Positions 26,634-36,083 are shown, counted from the first letter of the stretch. The stretch is DNA of 64,000 nt from Pseudomonas palleroniana (GCF_003031675.1 NZ_PYWX01000031.1:1-64000), one strand, 5' to 3'. A program made the numbers and translations. The notes: generated by a model not told the origin, from the sequence alone.

Positions 26634-26710
26634 TGGTCGGGGTAGGGGGATTCGAACTCCCGACATCCTGCTCCCAAAGCAGGCGCGCTACCGGACTGCG
26701 CTATACCCCG
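26634..26710 (-). tRNA. tRNA-Pro (TGG), distal copy
   Basis: This 77-base cloverleaf has acceptor CGGGGTA, anticodon loop TTTGGGA (TGG, reading CCA), T-arm GGTTCGAATCC-type sequence and encoded CCA. It is identical to the copy at 26886-26962. A terminator-like hairpin lies just upstream. Confidence 0.96.
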
Positions 26711-26714
26711 GTAA

Positions 26715-26740
26715 AAGAAAGGCGACCTTTCAGTCGCCTT
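26715..26740 (-). terminator. Internal terminator-like hairpin in the tRNA operon
   Basis: On the minus strand AAGGCGAC, a six-base loop and GTCGCCTT are followed by TCTTTT. It lies between tRNA-Lys and the distal tRNA-Pro. Confidence 0.6.
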
Positions 26741-26804
26741 CTTCGATCAGTGCTTTTGGCCTCTGATCTTAAGATTCGATTCCAGAGCTAACTGGTCTCA
26801 AAAA

Positions 26805-26880
26805 TGGTGGGTCGTGTGGGATTCGAACCTACGACCAATTGGTTAAAAGCCAACTGCTCTACCAACTGAGCTAACGACCC
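26805..26880 (-). tRNA. tRNA-Lys (TTT)
   Basis: This 76-base gene has acceptor GGGTCGT/ACGACCC, anticodon loop CTTTTAA (TTT) and encoded CCA. It lies between two identical tRNA-Pro genes. Confidence 0.97.
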
Positions 26881-26885
26881 AAATA

Positions 26886-26962
26886 TGGTCGGGGTAGGGG
26901 GATTCGAACTCCCGACATCCTGCTCCCAAAGCAGGCGCGCTACCGGACTGCGCTATACCCCG
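26886..26962 (-). tRNA. tRNA-Pro (TGG), proximal copy
   Basis: This gene is the same 77-base sequence as the distal copy, with anticodon TGG and encoded CCA. It is five bases upstream of tRNA-Lys in the operon. Confidence 0.96.
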
Positions 26963-26971
26963 ATTTTGAAA

Positions 26972-27047
26972 TGGCTCCGTGACCAGGACTCGAACCTGGG
27001 ACCCAATGATTAACAGTCATTTGCTCTACCGACTGAGCTATCACGGA
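26972..27047 (-). tRNA. tRNA-Asn (GTT)
   Basis: This first tRNA of the operon has 76 bases, acceptor TCCGTGA/TCACGGA, anticodon loop CTGTTAA (GTT) and encoded CCA. Confidence 0.97.
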
Positions 27048-27137
27048 ACTGCGTATTTCAAATTTACAACTTTTACTGCGATGTAACCTTCTCTTCGATC
27101 TGTCCGTATCGCTACGTTCATGTCTCTGAGGCGCGCT

Positions 27138-27165
27138 ATTCTACAATCTTAAAAACCCCTGTCAA
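27138..27165 (-). promoter_or_regulatory. sigma70 promoter of the tRNA operon
   Basis: Minus-strand TTGACA and TAGAAT are 16 bases apart, and a GCGCGCC discriminator follows. A strong core promoter with a GC-rich discriminator is typical of stringently controlled stable-RNA genes. Apart from this promoter and the clpB terminator I see nothing else in the 303-base gap 27048-27350. Confidence 0.75.
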
Positions 27166-27297
27166 CCCTTTAAATTGCTTTTAAGACAATGATTTGCGCT
27201 TCTTTCTGATTTCTTCTTGGGGAGAAGAAACCCTTGGGCTGACGTTGTTGCGGGGCGCACTTTACAAGCCTTTGCCTTACAGTTCAACGCCCTATCG

Positions 27298-27330
27298 AAA
27301 AAAAAGGCTCCGCAATGCGGAGCCTTCTCT
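27298..27330 (-). terminator. clpB terminator
   Basis: Minus-strand AAGGCTCCGC, a three-base loop and GCGGAGCCTT are followed by a run of T. It lies about 20 bases after the clpB stop. Confidence 0.88.
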
Positions 27331-27350
27331 TATTAACGTACTCGCCAAGC

Positions 27351-29915
27351 TTAATGGAAGACGATTTCGTCGTTCTCCACTGTGGCCTCGACGCTGGTCC
27401 CCGGCATAAAGCGGCCCGACAGGATCAACTGAGCCAGCGGGTTTTCGATCCAGCGCTGAATCGCACGCTTCAACGGCCGTGCGCCATACACCGGGTCGTA
27501 ACCCACCGCGATCAGCTTGTCCAAGGCCTCGCCGCTCAGATTCAGGCCCAGCTCGCGCTCGGCCAGGCGACCCCGCAGGCGACCCAACTGGATCTCGGTG
27601 ATGCCTGCGATCTGATCCCGCGCCAGAGGCTCGAAGATCACCACCTCGTCCACCCGGTTGATAAATTCCGGACGGAAGTGGCTGGTCAACGCATCCATGA
27701 CCGCGGCACGCTGCGCCTCACGATCACCCACCAACTCCTGGATCTGTGCCGAGCCCAGGTTGGAGGTCATCACGACCACCGTATTGCGGAAGTCTACAGT
27801 ACGTCCGTGGCTGTCCGTCAGGCGGCCGTCTTCCAGCACTTGCAGCAGGATGTTGAACACATCCGGGTGCGCCTTCTCGACCTCATCCAGCAGGATCACC
27901 GAGTAAGGCTTGCGCCGCACGGCCTCGGTCAGGTAACCGCCCTCCTCATAGCCCACGTAGCCTGGTGGGGCGCCGATCAAGCGAGCCACCGAGTGTTTCT
28001 CCATGAATTCGGACATATCGATCCGGACCATGGCTTCTTCCGTGTCAAAGAGGAACTCGGCCAACGCCTTGCACAACTCGGTCTTACCCACACCAGTCGG
28101 GCCGAGGAACATGAATGAGCCGCTCGGACGGTTCGGGTCGGACAACCCTGCCCGGGACCGCCGTACGGCGTTGGCCACTGCGACCACAGCCTCTTCCTGG
28201 CCGATGACGCGCTGATGCAACAGACTTTCCATTTTCAGCAGCTTGTCACGTTCGCCTTCCAGCATCTTCGACACGGGAATGCCGGTCCACTTGGAGACCA
28301 CTTCGGCGATTTCTTCCTCGGTCACCTTGCTGCGCAACAGCTGGTTCTCACTGTGGCCGTGCTGGTCAACCATCTGCAGGCTGCGCTCCAGGTCCGGGAT
28401 CACCCCGTACTGCAATTCGGCCATGCGGTTCAGGTCACCTTTGCGACGCGCAGCTTCCAACTCCTGCCGCGACTGCTCGATCTTTTGCTGGATCTGTGCA
28501 GAACCCTGTACTTCGGCTTTTTCCGAGGTCCAGATTTCTTCAAGGTCCGAATACTCACGTTCCAGGCGGACGATTTCTTCCTGGAGTTTTTCCAGGCGTT
28601 TCTTCGCCGCGTCATCCTCTTCCTTCTTCAGGGCCTGGGACTCAACTTTCAGTTGAATCAGGCGCCGATCCAGACGGTCGAGCACTTCCGGCTTGGAGTC
28701 GATCTCCATACGGATGCGGCTGGCGGCCTCGTCGATCAAATCGATGGCCTTGTCCGGCAACTGACGATCGGTGATGTAGCGATGGCTCAATTTGGCCGCC
28801 GCAATGATTGCACCGTCAGTGATCGCCACCTTATGGTGGACCTCATAGCGCTCTTTCAAGCCGCGCAGGATCGCGATGGTGTCCTCTTCGCTCGGTTCTT
28901 CCACCAGCACTTTCTGGAAGCGACGCTCAAGGGCCGCGTCCTTTTCAATGTACTGGCGGTACTCGTTGAGCGTGGTCGCGCCAACGCAGTGCAACTCCCC
29001 TCGGGCCAAAGCCGGCTTGAGCATGTTGCCGGCATCCATCGAGCCTTCGCCTTTACCGGCGCCGACCATGGTGTGCAGCTCATCGATAAACAGAATGATC
29101 TGCCCTTCCTGCTTCGACAGCTCGGTGAGCAAGGCTTTCAGACGCTCTTCGAACTCGCCTCGGAACTTGGCGCCGGCGATCAACGCCCCCATATCCAGGG
29201 ACAACAGACGCTTGCCTTTCAGGCCGTCCGGCACTTCACCGTTAATGATGCGTTGGGCCAGGCCCTCGGCGATCGCGGTTTTACCCACACCGGGCTCACC
29301 GATCAGCACCGGGTTGTTCTTGGTGCGACGCTGCAGGACCTGGATGGTGCGACGAATCTCATCGTCACGACCGATCACCGGGTCAAGCTTGCCTTCTTCG
29401 GCACGCTTGGTCAGGTCGACGGTGTATTTGTCCAGGGCCTGGCGCGACTCCTCGTGGTTGGGGTCGTTCACCGCGTCGCCGCCACGCAGGTTGTTGATGG
29501 CATTTTCCAGGGCTTTCTTGCTCACGCCCTGGCCGAGCAACAACTTGCCGAGCTTGCTGTTCTCATCCATGGCCGCGAGCAGCACCAACTCGCTGGAGAT
29601 GAACTGGTCACCTTTCTGTTGAGCCAGACGGTCAGCCTGGTTGAGCAGGCGCGCCAAGTCCTGCGACATATTGACGTCGCCGGTGGGATTCTGGATTTTC
29701 GGCAGTTGGTCGAGCTCTTTGCTCAACTCCTTGCGCAGGCTGTTGACGTCAAAACCGACCTGCATCAGCAAGGGTTTGATAGAACCACCTTGCTGCTCCA
29801 GGAGCGCCTGCATCAAGTGCGCAGGCTCAATGGCCGGGTGGTCAAGGCCCACCGCCAACGATTGGGAATCAGATAAAGCCAACTGCAATTTGCTGGTTAA
29901 ACGATCAATACGCAT
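27351..29915 (-). CDS. clpB: ATP-dependent disaggregase ClpB
   Basis: This 854-residue Hsp100 chaperone rescues aggregated proteins together with DnaK. Domains in order are the Clp N-domain (1-145), the first AAA+ module with Walker [17 protein letters not shown] near 205, the coiled-coil middle domain (about 405-525) and the second AAA+ module with Walker [18 protein letters not shown] near 605. Full length matches the family. AAAGGAAGGTGA precedes the ATG. A sigma32-type promoter is found about 75 bases upstream. It is followed by its own terminator. Confidence 0.98.
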   Translation of the reverse strand: MRIDRLTSKLQLALSDSQSLAVGLDHPAIEPAHLMQALLEQQGGSIKPLLMQVGFDVNSLRKELSKELDQLPKIQNPTGDVNMSQDLARLLNQADRLAQQKGDQFISSELVLLAAMDENSKLGKLLLGQGVSKKALENAINNLRGGDAVNDPNHEESRQALDKYTVDLTKRAEEGKLDPVIGRDDEIRRTIQVLQRRTKNNPVLIGEPGVGKTAIAEGLAQRIINGEVPDGLKGKRLLSLDMGALIAGAKFRGEFEERLKALLTELSKQEGQIILFIDELHTMVGAGKGEGSMDAGNMLKPALARGELHCVGATTLNEYRQYIEKDAALERRFQKVLVEEPSEEDTIAILRGLKERYEVHHKVAITDGAIIAAAKLSHRYITDRQLPDKAIDLIDEAASRIRMEIDSKPEVLDRLDRRLIQLKVESQALKKEEDDAAKKRLEKLQEEIVRLEREYSDLEEIWTSEKAEVQGSAQIQQKIEQSRQELEAARRKGDLNRMAELQYGVIPDLERSLQMVDQHGHSENQLLRSKVTEEEIAEVVSKWTGIPVSKMLEGERDKLLKMESLLHQRVIGQEEAVVAVANAVRRSRAGLSDPNRPSGSFMFLGPTGVGKTELCKALAEFLFDTEEAMVRIDMSEFMEKHSVARLIGAPPGYVGYEEGGYLTEAVRRKPYSVILLDEVEKAHPDVFNILLQVLEDGRLTDSHGRTVDFRNTVVVMTSNLGSAQIQELVGDREAQRAAVMDALTSHFRPEFINRVDEVVIFEPLARDQIAGITEIQLGRLRGRLAERELGLNLSGEALDKLIAVGYDPVYGARPLKRAIQRWIENPLAQLILSGRFMPGTSVEATVENDEIVFH

Positions 29916-29987
29916 TAGTCACCTTCCTTTTGAGCAGGCCGGAGCTATAAACACATCCTGAATGAAGAAACCTGCCAGATACCCAGT

Positions 29988-30015
29988 AGATGGGGTGAAT
30001 TCTGGAAGATTCAAG
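29988..30015 (-). promoter_or_regulatory. sigma32 heat-shock promoter of clpB
   Basis: Minus-strand CTTGAA and CCCCATCT are separated by 14 bases, an almost exact match to the RpoH consensus. This predicts heat induction of clpB. Confidence 0.85.
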
Positions 30016-30045
30016 CTACGAACAGTTGACGTAAGTCAGGAGAGT

Positions 30046-30771
30046 CTAGCGCTCAAGCCAGATAAGGGAGGCAAATCGACCGGTGCGTGGGCTGCGGCGA
30101 TAGGAGAAGAAGCGTGGGTCGGTCACCGTGCAGAAACCGCCACCATAGACAGCGGTAACGCCCTGTACGGCCAGGCGCAGGCGCGCCAGCTCATAGATGT
30201 CGGCCATGTACTTGCCAGGATTGCGGCTGGGTACAAAGGCCTGGGCGGTCATCGGCAGCTGCTGCATGAACGCTTCACGCACTTCCGGGCCGACCTCGAA
30301 AGCTTGCGGACCAATGGCAGGGCCGAGCCAGACCAGAACGTCGGCAGGCTCGGTATCCAGGCTTTCGAACGCCGCCTCCAACACCCCTGCCGCCAACCCG
30401 CGCCAACCGGCATGGGCAGCCGCGACGCGAGTGCCGGCACGGTTGCAGAACAACGCCGGCAGGCAGTCAGCGGTCATTGAGGTGCAGGCAATGCCTGGAG
30501 TACTGGTCCAGCTGCCATCAGCTTCGGCAACGCGGCCGGGATCGGCCTCGACCACGCTCACGCCATGGACCTGGCGCAGCCAGGCCGGTTGAATCTTGAA
30601 GGTCTCGGAGAGACGACGACGGTTTTCAAGGACGGCGTCCAGGCTGTCCTCGACATGATCGCCCAGGTTGAAGCTGTCGAACGGCGCCGGGCTGACGCCG
30701 CCCGCACGGGTGGTGACGCAGGCTTTCACCTGAGCCGGCGCGGGCCAGTCAGGAATCAGCCAGTCACTCAT
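30046..30771 (-). CDS. pgeF: Purine nucleoside phosphorylase / polyphenol oxidase PgeF (YfiH)
   Basis: This 241-residue protein is of the YfiH/LACC1 family. Homologues act as purine nucleoside phosphorylases or copper oxidoreductases, and PgeF helps keep L-Ser out of peptidoglycan precursors. Conserved features are CVTTRAGGVSPAPFDSFNLG, RQVHGVSV, the cysteine motif MTADCLPALF and AAAHAGWRGLAAGVL, which hold the His/Cys metal site. The ATG overlaps the rluD stop by four bases, which fixes this start and shows coupling. The order clpB-pgeF-rluD-bamD is conserved in pseudomonads. Confidence 0.92.
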   Translation of the reverse strand: MSDWLIPDWPAPAQVKACVTTRAGGVSPAPFDSFNLGDHVEDSLDAVLENRRRLSETFKIQPAWLRQVHGVSVVEADPGRVAEADGSWTSTPGIACTSMTADCLPALFCNRAGTRVAAAHAGWRGLAAGVLEAAFESLDTEPADVLVWLGPAIGPQAFEVGPEVREAFMQQLPMTAQAFVPSRNPGKYMADIYELARLRLAVQGVTAVYGGGFCTVTDPRFFSYRRSPRTGRFASLIWLER

Positions 30772-31730
30772 CCGATAAACGCCTCGCGATCCTGCTTGAG
30801 CAGCGACAACAACCACACCAGGTCGTCTGGCAGAGGCGATTCCCAGCTCATGCGCTTACCGCTCGTCGGATGATCCAGCTCCAGGAAGCGGGCATGCAGC
30901 GCCTGGCGCGGGAAGTTTTTCAACGATTCAACCATGGTTGCACTGGCCGCCGGCGGAATGCGGAAGCGGCCACCGTAGGCAGGATCTCCGACCAACGGGA
31001 AGTTGATGTGCGCCATATGCACGCGAATCTGGTGAGTACGACCGGTTTCCAACTTGACCCGCACGTGGGTGTGGGAGCGAAAACGCTCCAGTACGCGGTA
31101 ATGGCTCACGGCCTGCTTGCCGCCTTCCATCACCGCCATACGCTGGCGCTGCTGGCCGTGGCGACCGATTGGGGCGTTGATCTTGCCACCCGCCACCACG
31201 ACGCCGATCACGATGCACTCGTAGATCCGGCTGACGCTGCGGCTCTGCAACTGGGTAACCAACTGCGTCTGCGCCTGAATGGTCTTGGCCACCACCATCA
31301 AGCCGGTGGTGTCCTTGTCCAGACGGTGCACGATGCCGCAGCGCGGGACATTGATGATGTCCGGGACGTGATGCAACAGGGCGTTGAGCAAAGTGCCATC
31401 AGCGTGCCCGGCAGCCGGGTGAACCACCAGCCCTGCGGGTTTGTTGATGACCAGGATGTCGTCGTCTTCATAGACGATGTCCAGCTCGATGTCCTGGGCA
31501 ACCCATTCTCCCTGGGCTTCCTGCTCGGCAGTCAGCTCAAGAATCGCACCGCCATGAACTATGTCTCGCGGGCGGATAACCGCTCCATCCACAGTCAGGC
31601 GGCCGTCTTTGATCCAGGCGGAAAGGCGCGAGCGCGAGTGCTCAGCGAATAATTGTGCGGCGACTTGATCGAGGCGTTGGCCACCCATTTCGGACGGCAC
31701 CTCTGCGCGAAGTTCAATTTTATCGGACAT
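30768..31730 (-). CDS. rluD: 23S rRNA pseudouridine(1911/1915/1917) synthase
   Basis: This 320-residue enzyme makes three pseudouridines in helix 69 of 23S rRNA. An N-terminal S4-like domain (RLDQVAAQLFAEHSRSRLSAW) precedes the catalytic domain. The catalytic Asp is in GIVHRLDKDTTGLMVVAKT near residue 138, and GRTHQIRVHMAHINFPLVGD lies near 232. It is divergent from bamD, as usual in gamma-proteobacteria, and is followed by coupled pgeF. Confidence 0.96.
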   Translation of the reverse strand: MSDKIELRAEVPSEMGGQRLDQVAAQLFAEHSRSRLSAWIKDGRLTVDGAVIRPRDIVHGGAILELTAEQEAQGEWVAQDIELDIVYEDDDILVINKPAGLVVHPAAGHADGTLLNALLHHVPDIINVPRCGIVHRLDKDTTGLMVVAKTIQAQTQLVTQLQSRSVSRIYECIVIGVVVAGGKINAPIGRHGQQRQRMAVMEGGKQAVSHYRVLERFRSHTHVRVKLETGRTHQIRVHMAHINFPLVGDPAYGGRFRIPPAASATMVESLKNFPRQALHARFLELDHPTSGKRMSWESPLPDDLVWLLSLLKQDREAFIG

Positions 31731-31879
31731 GCTCAGACTAGGCGTGGCACAGCCTTTGGTTTCGGCTGCGCGCTTGTGGTTAAATACGGCGTCTTTTGCC
31801 CCGAGGCTTTCAACGGGGCGCTCATCATAACAGGACGGCCCCGCCCAAGACAGCGGCCGTCATAGGGACGCAAGCCGCC

Positions 31880-32905
31880 ATGCAAGTGAAACACCTGCTG
31901 CTGATCGCCATCCTCGCCATGACTGCTGCTTGCTCGTCAACAAAGGACGTCGTCGACGAAAACCTGAGCGAAGTCGAGCTTTACCAGCAAGCTCAGAAAG
32001 ACTTGGACAATAATAGCTACACCAGCGCCACAGCGAAGCTGAAGGCCCTGGAGTCGCGTTACCCGTTCGGGCGCTACGCCGACCAGGCCCAGCTCGAACT
32101 GATCTACGCCAACTACAAGAACTCCGAGCCGGAAGCCGCGAAGTCCGCCGCAGAGCGTTTTATCCGCTTGCACCCGCAGCACCCGAACGTGGATTACGCC
32201 TACTACATGAAGGGCCTGACCTCGTTCGACCAGGACGTCGGCCTGCTGGCGCGCTTCCTTCCGCTGGACATGACCAAGCGTGATCCGGGCGCTGCCCGCG
32301 ACTCCTACAACGAGTTCGCCCAGCTGACCAGCCGCTACCCCAACAGCCGCTATGCCCCGGATGCCAAGCAACGCATGATCTACCTGCGTAACCTGCTGGC
32401 GTCCTACGAGATCCACGTAGCCCACTACTACCTGACCCGTCAGGCGTACGTGGCCGCTGCCAACCGTGGCCGCTATGTGGTGGAAAACTTCCAGGAAACC
32501 CCATCCGTGGGTGACGGCCTGGCGGTAATGACCGAGGCTTACCAGCGCCTGCACCTGGACGCCCTGGCGAGCACCAGCCTGGAAACCCTGAAGCTCAACT
32601 ACCCGGATCACCCGAGCCTGAAAGACGGCCAGTTCGTGCCTCAGGTTGCCGAAGCGGATAACCGTTCGTGGCTGAGCAAGTACACCTTGGGCCTGATCGA
32701 ATCCCGTCCACCGCTGCCGCCGGGCGAAACCCGCGCCAACCAGGACGTGATCAAGCAGTTCCAGGACGCGAAAGACGCCATTCCTTCCGACCTCAAGCCT
32801 CATGACGAAAACGGCGATGTGATCGAAGAGCAGGCACCACAAGCCGCTGGCAGCAAGGAAGATCGTTCGTGGTTCAGCTACATGACCTTCGGTATTTTCG
32901 ACTGA
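31880..32905 (+). CDS. bamD: Outer membrane assembly lipoprotein BamD
   Basis: This 341-residue lipoprotein is the essential BamD subunit of the outer-membrane protein insertion complex. It begins [20 protein letters not shown], a lipoprotein signal with the lipobox TAAC and cysteine near position 18. Five TPR-like repeats follow (for example [20 protein letters not shown] and [20 protein letters not shown]). The C-terminal acidic tail is longer than in E. coli, as in other Pseudomonas. The chosen ATG gives the lipobox at the right place. A terminator follows. Confidence 0.95.
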   Translation: MQVKHLLLIAILAMTAACSSTKDVVDENLSEVELYQQAQKDLDNNSYTSATAKLKALESRYPFGRYADQAQLELIYANYKNSEPEAAKSAAERFIRLHPQHPNVDYAYYMKGLTSFDQDVGLLARFLPLDMTKRDPGAARDSYNEFAQLTSRYPNSRYAPDAKQRMIYLRNLLASYEIHVAHYYLTRQAYVAAANRGRYVVENFQETPSVGDGLAVMTEAYQRLHLDALASTSLETLKLNYPDHPSLKDGQFVPQVAEADNRSWLSKYTLGLIESRPPLPPGETRANQDVIKQFQDAKDAIPSDLKPHDENGDVIEEQAPQAAGSKEDRSWFSYMTFGIFD

Positions 32906-32924
32906 TCGATCCAGGCAATCAGAG

Positions 32925-32953
32925 AAAGGGAGCCCTATAGGCTCCCTTTTTTG
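32925..32953 (+). terminator. bamD terminator
   Basis: AAAGGGAGCC, a short CTAT-type loop and GGCTCCCTTTTTT follow the bamD stop by about 20 bases. Confidence 0.88.
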
Positions 32954-33031
32954 TGGGCGAGCATTATTGCGCTGTGCGCCTGCTGCGTCCTTGGCTAAAC
33001 TGGCGCATTCCTTGTCGAGAAGCTGCTTACC

Positions 33032-33265
33032 ATGGTTCGTCTACTGTTCTGGATTGCCGTCATTGCTGCCGCAGTATGGTTCTGGCGCAAATTCAAAAGC
33101 CCGGCCGCCAAACAGCAACGGTCCAGTGAGCCCGATGCCACGCCGATGGTGCGTTGCGCGCACTGTGGCGTACACCTGCCGCAGGATCGCGCACTGAGCG
33201 TACGCCAAGAGTGGTACTGCACCCAGGCGCACCTGGAACAAGGTCCGAAGCCTAGCCAGCGCTGA
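33032..33265 (+). CDS. PP0621-family small membrane/zinc protein
   Basis: This 77-residue protein has an N-terminal membrane helix (LLFWIAVIAAAVWFW) and a C-terminal putative metal-binding part with CAHCGVHLP and a later Cys/His (WYCTQAHLE). It matches the small PP0621 family of Pseudomonas, whose function is unknown. The last 14 bases overlap the convergent thiO stop region. In P. aeruginosa the pilS and pilR genes lie in this interval; here they are absent. Confidence 0.75.
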   Translation: MVRLLFWIAVIAAAVWFWRKFKSPAAKQQRSSEPDATPMVRCAHCGVHLPQDRALSVRQEWYCTQAHLEQGPKPSQR

Positions 33266-34364
33266 GACGACCAGCCGGCGCATAAGGTGCCGGCTCGATA
33301 ATCGGCGCACGGCCCAGCAGCAAGTCAGTGAACAACTGACAGGACGCGGGTGCGAGCACCAGGCCATTGCGGTAATGCCCACAATTGAGCCACAGCCCGT
33401 TGAAGCCGGGCACTTCGCCAATGTACGGCACACCTTCCGGCGAGCCAGGCCGCAAGCCCGCCCAATGCCCCACCACCTCAGCGCCAGCCAAGGCAGGAAT
33501 CAATTCCACTGCCGAAGCCTTGAGGCTTTCCAGCGCGGTTTCGGTCGGCGTCTTGTCGAACCCCTCATGCTCCAACGTGCTGCCAATCAATATGTGGCCG
33601 TCACGGCGTGGGATCGCATAACGTCCTTTTGCCAGGACCATGCTCGACAAAAAGTCCGAGGCACATTTGTACAAGATCATTTGGCCTTTGACCGGCTCAA
33701 CAGGCAGCGCCAGCCCCAACGTGCCCAGCAGCTCCCCACTCCAGGCTCCCGCCGCAAGCACGACCTGATCGCCGAGCACCCGGCCAGCCGTCGTTTCGAC
33801 GCCCACTACGGTATCGCCCTCCAGGACAAAACCGGCCACTTCACACTGCTCGTGAATCGTCACACCGGGCAATGCCTGCAACGCCGCCTTCAAGGATTTG
33901 ACCAGGCGAGGGTTGCGAACATTGGCCACATCAGCCATGTAAATGGCCTGGGAATAGCCGCGCCCCAGCACCGGCACGGCATCGTGCGCGGCCGACACAT
34001 CCACCTTGCTCAGCGGCCGTCCCTCGCGAGCAGCCCAGGCCAAAGCATCGGCTTCATCGTCCAGATCAAGCCAGTACAAGCCCGTGGTATGCACCTCTGG
34101 ATCAACCCCGGTGGCGGCAAACAACCGCTGCGCCAGCTGTGGGTAAAAGTCCTGGGACCAATGGGCCAAAGCGGTCACTGCCGGGCTGTAGCGCCATGGG
34201 TACAACGGTGAAACGATCCCGCCCCCGGCCCACGAAGACTCTTGCCCAAGCCCCGCACGCTCCAGCAATACTACCGACTGCCCCTGGGTGGCCAGGTTGA
34301 ACGCCGTCAACAACCCGATTACTCCGCCGCCGACAATCACCACTCGCTGTTGCTCTGCCATCAT
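33252..34364 (-). CDS. thiO: Glycine oxidase ThiO
   Basis: This FAD-dependent amine oxidase (370 residues from this start) converts glycine to dehydroglycine for the thiazole ring of thiamine. The FAD Rossmann motif VVIVGGGVIGLLTAFNLA is at the N-terminus, followed by GQESSWAGGGIVSPLYPW and the C-terminal GLWLNCGHYRNGLVLAPAS. There are two consecutive ATG codons; the start is 34364 or 34361. A longer frame to 34439 is not supported. It lies between the PP0621 gene and the minor pilins, as in other pseudomonads. Confidence 0.92.
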   Translation of the reverse strand: MMAEQQRVVIVGGGVIGLLTAFNLATQGQSVVLLERAGLGQESSWAGGGIVSPLYPWRYSPAVTALAHWSQDFYPQLAQRLFAATGVDPEVHTTGLYWLDLDDEADALAWAAREGRPLSKVDVSAAHDAVPVLGRGYSQAIYMADVANVRNPRLVKSLKAALQALPGVTIHEQCEVAGFVLEGDTVVGVETTAGRVLGDQVVLAAGAWSGELLGTLGLALPVEPVKGQMILYKCASDFLSSMVLAKGRYAIPRRDGHILIGSTLEHEGFDKTPTETALESLKASAVELIPALAGAEVVGHWAGLRPGSPEGVPYIGEVPGFNGLWLNCGHYRNGLVLAPASCQLFTDLLLGRAPIIEPAPYAPAGRLSAG

Positions 34365-34423
34365 TTGATCCAGCCGATATATAGGGGTTGGCGCACACAG
34401 CGCCCATTCATCCAGCACTCTCA

Positions 34424-34825
34424 TCACTGCCCCCAGCACGTCTTGCGCGACATTTCCGGCTTGGCTCCCGGGTTGCTTCGCACGCCGGTACTGCTCAAGC
34501 TGAATTCACCGCATGCGTCGTCCGCCATGACTGAATAGACGGAGGGCGTGGCAAGCAGGGCAAAATCCTGGGCACTCAATACAGCGCTGATTCTATAGTG
34601 ATCATTACCCGCACTGACGTCCCCTGCATCAATAAAAGTGCCGTTCCGGGCGTAAAAGCGCTCCAGGTACTGGGCCTGTTCGGTCAACAGTGCGGCAATC
34701 TGACTGCGATAGACCTTTTTCACATGCCCGGTATATCCGGGATAAGCGACCGTGGCCAACACCGCAATGATTGCCATGGCAATCAGTAACTCGATCAGGG
34801 TAAATCCCTGGCTATCCGTGCTCAT
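34424..34825 (-). CDS. pilE: Type IV minor pilin PilE
   Basis: This 133-residue prepilin has the leader MSTDSQG and a pilin helix FTLIELLIAMAIIAVLATVAYPGY, with cleavage after Gly 7, Phe +1 and Glu +5. Two C-terminal cysteines (DDACGEF and RKTCWGQ) can form a disulfide loop. It is the last gene of the pilV-W-X-E operon and starts 12 bases after pilX. In P. aeruginosa the large pilY1 and small pilY2 genes sit between pilX and pilE; here there is no room for them. Confidence 0.88.
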   Translation of the reverse strand: MSTDSQGFTLIELLIAMAIIAVLATVAYPGYTGHVKKVYRSQIAALLTEQAQYLERFYARNGTFIDAGDVSAGNDHYRISAVLSAQDFALLATPSVYSVMADDACGEFSLSSTGVRSNPGAKPEMSRKTCWGQ

Positions 34826-34837
34826 CCGTTTGCTCCT

Positions 34838-35368
34838 TTACTGAAGTTGCCGCCACAGGATTCGTTGAAACCGCGCCCGCCCTCCCTCGTCCACCTGGGC
34901 ATACACGCTCTCCAGGACCGTGCGCGATTGGCCCCCTAGCCCGATGGCCGTCACTCGAAACAGCCGCGCCGCGGTTTGCGCCGGCAAATGCGCCAGCCCC
35001 AAGCCCTCGCCTATGGATTGAATGCCATAGAACCCCGCGTCGAAGGCAACCCAGGTAACCGCCGAGACCGGATTCGCCCCGGCCCCCATCAACGTAAACG
35101 CCTCCTCAGGTGGCGAGCATGTGATGATCGAGTGACATTCGGGCAGCCCACCGCCACCGCGCTTTACCGCCAGCTCCCCCAACCTGAGGCCGCTTTCGGC
35201 GCTTTGAAAAGATTGGTTGCGATGCCACAAGCTGCCCGCGACTTTTTGCTGGGATATCGCACCTTGCATCGATGACAAACCAACCAGTGACAACAGCAGC
35301 AGGAACACCAGGCTGATCCACAACACCATCCCTGCCTCACGCCAATGAATACCGCCACTTATCTTCAT
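34838..35368 (-). CDS. pilX: Type IV minor pilin PilX
   Basis: This 176-residue protein has a short basic N-terminus ending HWREAG, then the hydrophobic helix MVLWISLVFLLLLSLVGLSS followed by MQGAISQQKVAGSLWHRNQS, the hallmark of PilX/PilX-N proteins. Cleavage would leave Met at +1 and lacks the Glu +5, as usual for PilX/GspK-like pilins at the fibre tip. It follows pilW by seven bases. The start at 35368 is the most sensible, with GGGTAGGG upstream. Confidence 0.85.
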   Translation of the reverse strand: MKISGGIHWREAGMVLWISLVFLLLLSLVGLSSMQGAISQQKVAGSLWHRNQSFQSAESGLRLGELAVKRGGGGLPECHSIITCSPPEEAFTLMGAGANPVSAVTWVAFDAGFYGIQSIGEGLGLAHLPAQTAARLFRVTAIGLGGQSRTVLESVYAQVDEGGRARFQRILWRQLQ

Positions 35369-35375
35369 CACGGCC

Positions 35376-36083
35376 CTACCCCTGGCGATTTCGCAGCGCA
35401 GCCACAACGCTGTAGGTCTGGTCCCTGACACGCCCTGTCGGGTCTTGCAACGTCATGAGGATGCGTACACTGCGTATCAACGACTCATCGGCAGGGTTGC
35501 TGTCGTAACGCACTACGCTTGTTGATGCGGGCTTGGCCGCCATACCAAAACTGATGTCGAACGCCCGCACGTTATCCACAAGCACCGCTTTGGCCGGCGC
35601 CGCCGGGGTGCTGACTTTCAGTTGGCCGGATTCAAAGGTGTAGGTGAGCTGGCGCAGCGCAAAGCGGATCTGCCCAGGCGCCGGCGCGGGTGATGCCCCA
35701 GCATATGCCCGGGCAACCGTCTTGCAGTCGGATACCACCGTCCAATCAGGCTTGCCTCCCCCACTACCGACATCCGCAGTGACCAGGGTCAGCGACGTCG
35801 CATTCCCCGAGGTACTCCACCCCAACGGTCGCTCCAGGGCGGCGGGGGCGTCGTCGATAAATGCGCTGGCCAGACAACCAAACATGCCCGCCTGGCGAAT
35901 ATCCTGCGTCAGCTTGCCCAGTACAAATCGTGCATCGTCTTGCAGGACCATTGCCGCCAATTGACTGGCATGCGTCAGCCGTGTGCTGATGACCACCTGG
36001 CTTGCGCCCAGCACCAACACGAGCCCAACGGCCAACGCCACGAGCATTTCCACCAGGCTGAATCCGCGTACAAGACGGCTCAT
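35376..36083 (-). CDS. pilW: Type IV minor pilin PilW
   Basis: This 235-residue prepilin begins MSRLVRG, then FSLVEMLVALAVGLVLVLGA, with Gly before the cleavage site and Glu at +5. The periplasmic domain includes CKTVARAYAG and a C-terminal region typical of PilW. Its start overlaps the pilV stop by four bases, showing translational coupling. PilW is thought to sit in the priming complex of the pilus tip with PilV and PilX. Confidence 0.88.
   Translation of the reverse strand: MSRLVRGFSLVEMLVALAVGLVLVLGASQVVISTRLTHASQLAAMVLQDDARFVLGKLTQDIRQAGMFGCLASAFIDDAPAALERPLGWSTSGNATSLTLVTADVGSGGGKPDWTVVSDCKTVARAYAGASPAPAPGQIRFALRQLTYTFESGQLKVSTPAAPAKAVLVDNVRAFDISFGMAAKPASTSVVRYDSNPADESLIRSVRILMTLQDPTGRVRDQTYSVVAALRNRQG

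Noticed and set aside
28215..29876. 553-codon open frame on the plus strand
   Set aside because: It lies wholly antisense to clpB, and the protein resembles no family.
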